Source: Salinispora pacifica CNR114 (GTDB taxonomy: Bacteria > Actinomycetota > Actinomycetes > Mycobacteriales > Micromonosporaceae). From it: 64,000 nt of DNA. The notes below the pieces were generated by a model that made no database searches, was not told the DNA's origin, and saw nothing but the letters and a program-made list of their open reading frames with translations. A program made the translations under genes and the position numbers. Each line of letters begins with the position of its first letter. Within the stretch, counting starts at the first letter, position 1. The stretch covers positions 1-64,000 of the forward strand of contig NZ_AZWO01000028.1 of the NCBI RefSeq assembly GCF_000514775.1. The letters are read 5' to 3'. Below are positions 62,410 to 64,000 of this stretch, one piece after another.

Positions 62410-63546
62410 ATGCGCCTGCTTGCTGCCATCGCCACCAGCCTCGCCCTGCTCGGGGCTGCCCCGGCCCCGCCCACGCCACCCGGTGCATCCCCGGCTCCAT
62501 CCGCTGTGACCTGGGGGGTGGCGCCATCGAGTCCGGACGGACCGAACGGCCGTCCGGCGTTCACCTACAAACTCGACCCCGGCGCGACGTTGACCGACTA
62601 CGTCGCGGTCACCAACCACTCGACGCATCCGCTCACCCTGAGCCTCTACGCGAGCGATGCCTTCACCACCGCGCACGGCGGTTTTGACCTGCTGGCCGAC
62701 GGTCAGCAACCCACCGATGTGGGCTCCTGGGTCCGTTTCACCGAACGAAGTGTGACGATCCCGTCAACGTCGCGCCTGAACGTTCCGTTCACCCTCACGG
62801 TGCCGGACAACGCCACACCGGGCGACCACGCCGGCGGGGTTGTCGCGGCACTCGCCACCACGGCGGCCGACGCTCAGGGCAACCAGGTCGCCGTTGACCA
62901 CCGCGTCGGTGCTCGGATCTACCTGCGAGTCACCGGTGCGCTGCGACCTGCGCTGGCTGTCGAGAACTTTCGGGTGCGGCATACCGGATCGCACAACCCC
63001 CTGGTCGGTGGCGAGCTCACCGCGACCTTCACGGTCCGCAACACCGGCAACGTCCGGCTCGCTGGCCGACCCACGCTCGAGGTGGCCGGCCCGCTCGGCC
63101 TCGGCCGGCGTTCCGTGGAAGCGGTGGATATATCGGAGATTCTGCCGGGCGGTGAAGTGACCACCAGCCTACCGATGACGGGTGTCCTGCCGCTCTTCCG
63201 GCTGACCACGAGGCTCACTGTCACCCCCGCCGCCGTCGGCGACCAGATCCTTGACCCACCACCGCGGGGCGATACGACGCGGGCCACCGTCTGGGCGGTG
63301 CCCTGGCTACAGCTGGCCCTCCTGATCCCGATCGGGCTCGCGGTGTGGCTGCTCATCGTTGCCCGCCGCCGGCGACTTCGAGCGATCGCGCGGGCGATGG
63401 CCGTCGCCCGCGAGCAGGGCCGCATGGAGGTAAGCCGGGCCGCCACACCGGTGCCCTCGACCACGCCGCAGGGCGCTGCCACCAACCGTGCCGTCCCGAG
63501 ACGGCACGACACCACACCATCACATCGTCGGGGGAGCGAGCAGTGA
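62410..63546 (+). CDS. DUF916-like (WxL-interacting type) membrane-anchored protein
   Basis: A 378-residue protein with a signal peptide (LAAIATSLALLGAAPA), two Ig-like domains (about 30-150 with FTYKLDPGATLTDYVAVTNHS and DNATPGDHAGGVVAAL; about 180-280 with FTVRNTGNVRLAG), one C-terminal membrane helix (QLALLIPIGLAVWLLIVA) and a basic cytoplasmic tail. This is the layout of DUF916 proteins that hold surface proteins to the cell. The start ATG 62410 has no strong ribosome-binding site. The stop overlaps the next start (GTGA). Confidence 0.8.
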   Translation: MRLLAAIATSLALLGAAPAPPTPPGASPAPSAVTWGVAPSSPDGPNGRPAFTYKLDPGATLTDYVAVTNHSTHPLTLSLYASDAFTTAHGGFDLLADGQQPTDVGSWVRFTERSVTIPSTSRLNVPFTLTVPDNATPGDHAGGVVAALATTAADAQGNQVAVDHRVGARIYLRVTGALRPALAVENFRVRHTGSHNPLVGGELTATFTVRNTGNVRLAGRPTLEVAGPLGLGRRSVEAVDISEILPGGEVTTSLPMTGVLPLFRLTTRLTVTPAAVGDQILDPPPRGDTTRATVWAVPWLQLALLIPIGLAVWLLIVARRRRLRAIARAMAVAREQGRMEVSRAATPVPSTTPQGAATNRAVPRRHDTTPSHRRGSEQ

Positions 63547-64000
63547 CGATCAGAAGCAGGTGTGCCGGTGCCGCCGGCCTTGCCCTCGCTGTGGCCCTGG
63601 CCACGGGGGCCGCGCCGGCCGGTGCCGAGCCGCCCGCGATTGGGGCGACCGCAGCCGACCTGGTCTCGGTGGGGCTCGACGATGACACGTTGTCGCTGCG
63701 GGTCCGAGATGCCGGCCAGGTGGCCCGAGATGCGCCGGGGTACGACCCGGCCGAGGTGGTGCTCGGTCCCGACGGAGGCTTGGCAGGGCAGGTGCCGGCC
63801 GGGCCGGCCCTGGCTTTCCTGGGAGCGGAGGGTCAGCCGGTGTGGTCGCTGTCCACCGGTGACACCGGCTTCCCCGCCCTGGACACCACCGGCGTGCCTT
63901 TGGGCCTCGTCACCGACGACACCGTGACGCTGAGTCTGCGTTCGGTCGAGGGGCCGGGCACGTTCACCGCCTACCAGCTGTCCGGCATCGAGCAGGCGAC
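63543..64000 (+). CDS. second anchored-repeat surface protein, C-terminus beyond window
   Basis: The visible 152 residues start at GTG 63543 with a signal peptide (AAGLALAVALATGAAPAGA) and repeat the theme of the gene at 60814: VSVGLDDDTLSLRVRD, FLGAEGQPVWSLSTGDTGFPALDTTGVP and VTLSLRSVEGPGTFTAYQL. It belongs to the same surface-anchored repeat family and is translationally coupled to the DUF916-like gene. The rest is off the window. Confidence 0.75.
   Translation, partial: MTIRSRCAGAAGLALAVALATGAAPAGAEPPAIGATAADLVSVGLDDDTLSLRVRDAGQVARDAPGYDPAEVVLGPDGGLAGQVPAGPALAFLGAEGQPVWSLSTGDTGFPALDTTGVPLGLVTDDTVTLSLRSVEGPGTFTAYQLSGIEQA

Overview
The window is chromosomal DNA from a high-GC actinomycete. 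Three things suggest a Micromonosporaceae-type organism (Micromonospora, Salinispora, Plantactinospora or similar): the strongly G/C-ending codons, the modular NRPS/PKS genes, and the LamG/RHS secreted pair with ECF sigma and CU044_5270-type genes. The genus is an inference. No rRNA, tRNA or CRISPR array was seen.

Layout. 1-3.4 kb is a mobile-element margin: a partial IS5-type transposase running off the left edge, a small orphan gene, the 5' stump of an IS66 transposase, and a secreted RCC1-repeat protein with a sortase-like tail. 3.9-24.1 kb is a compact NRPS/PKS locus built around two divergent operons. The leftward operon is methyltransferase, fused E1 alpha/beta 2-oxoacid dehydrogenase, lipoyl E2, C-T-E, and an MbtH-A fusion. 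The rightward operon is C-T, MFS exporter, KS-AT-ACP, and a LanB-type (glutamyl-tRNA-dependent dehydratase family) protein. It is closed by a convergent C-A*-T gene whose adenylation domain is visibly dead. Only one adenylation domain looks functional, there is no thioesterase, and no RiPP precursor gene is visible. This mixture is the most unusual system in the window.

25-34.8 kb holds a secreted LamG protein, a 2057-aa RHS polymorphic toxin with a lower-GC C-terminal tail carrying an HExxH motif, and a coupled lipoprotein that is a candidate immunity protein. 35.5-39 kb is a membrane-tethered STAND ATPase with 14 WD40 repeats. 39.3-41 kb is a gene graveyard with fragments of an NRPS adenylation domain, an MFS transporter and a hemerythrin-like gene, beside a small zinc-ribbon gene. 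41.0-49.5 kb looks like a defence region: a HIT protein, then a leftward, translationally coupled sigma70 / DrmA-like helicase / DrmB-like operon (the DISARM core pair without its methylase or PLD partners), divergent from an AbiEii-like nucleotidyltransferase.

49.5-51.7 kb is an ABC transporter operon. 51.7-53.3 kb is an ECF sigma / CU044_5270 pair in which both genes carry an apparent frameshift. 54-58.7 kb is an FtsX-type ABC exporter divergent from a histidine kinase/response regulator pair that probably controls it. 59.4-60.5 kb encodes a MerR-PP2C fusion. 60.8 kb to the right edge is the beginning of an actinobacterial anchored-repeat surface protein cluster (anchored protein, DUF916-like protein, second anchored protein), preceded by a Zur-box-like palindrome, which suggests zinc-responsive expression.
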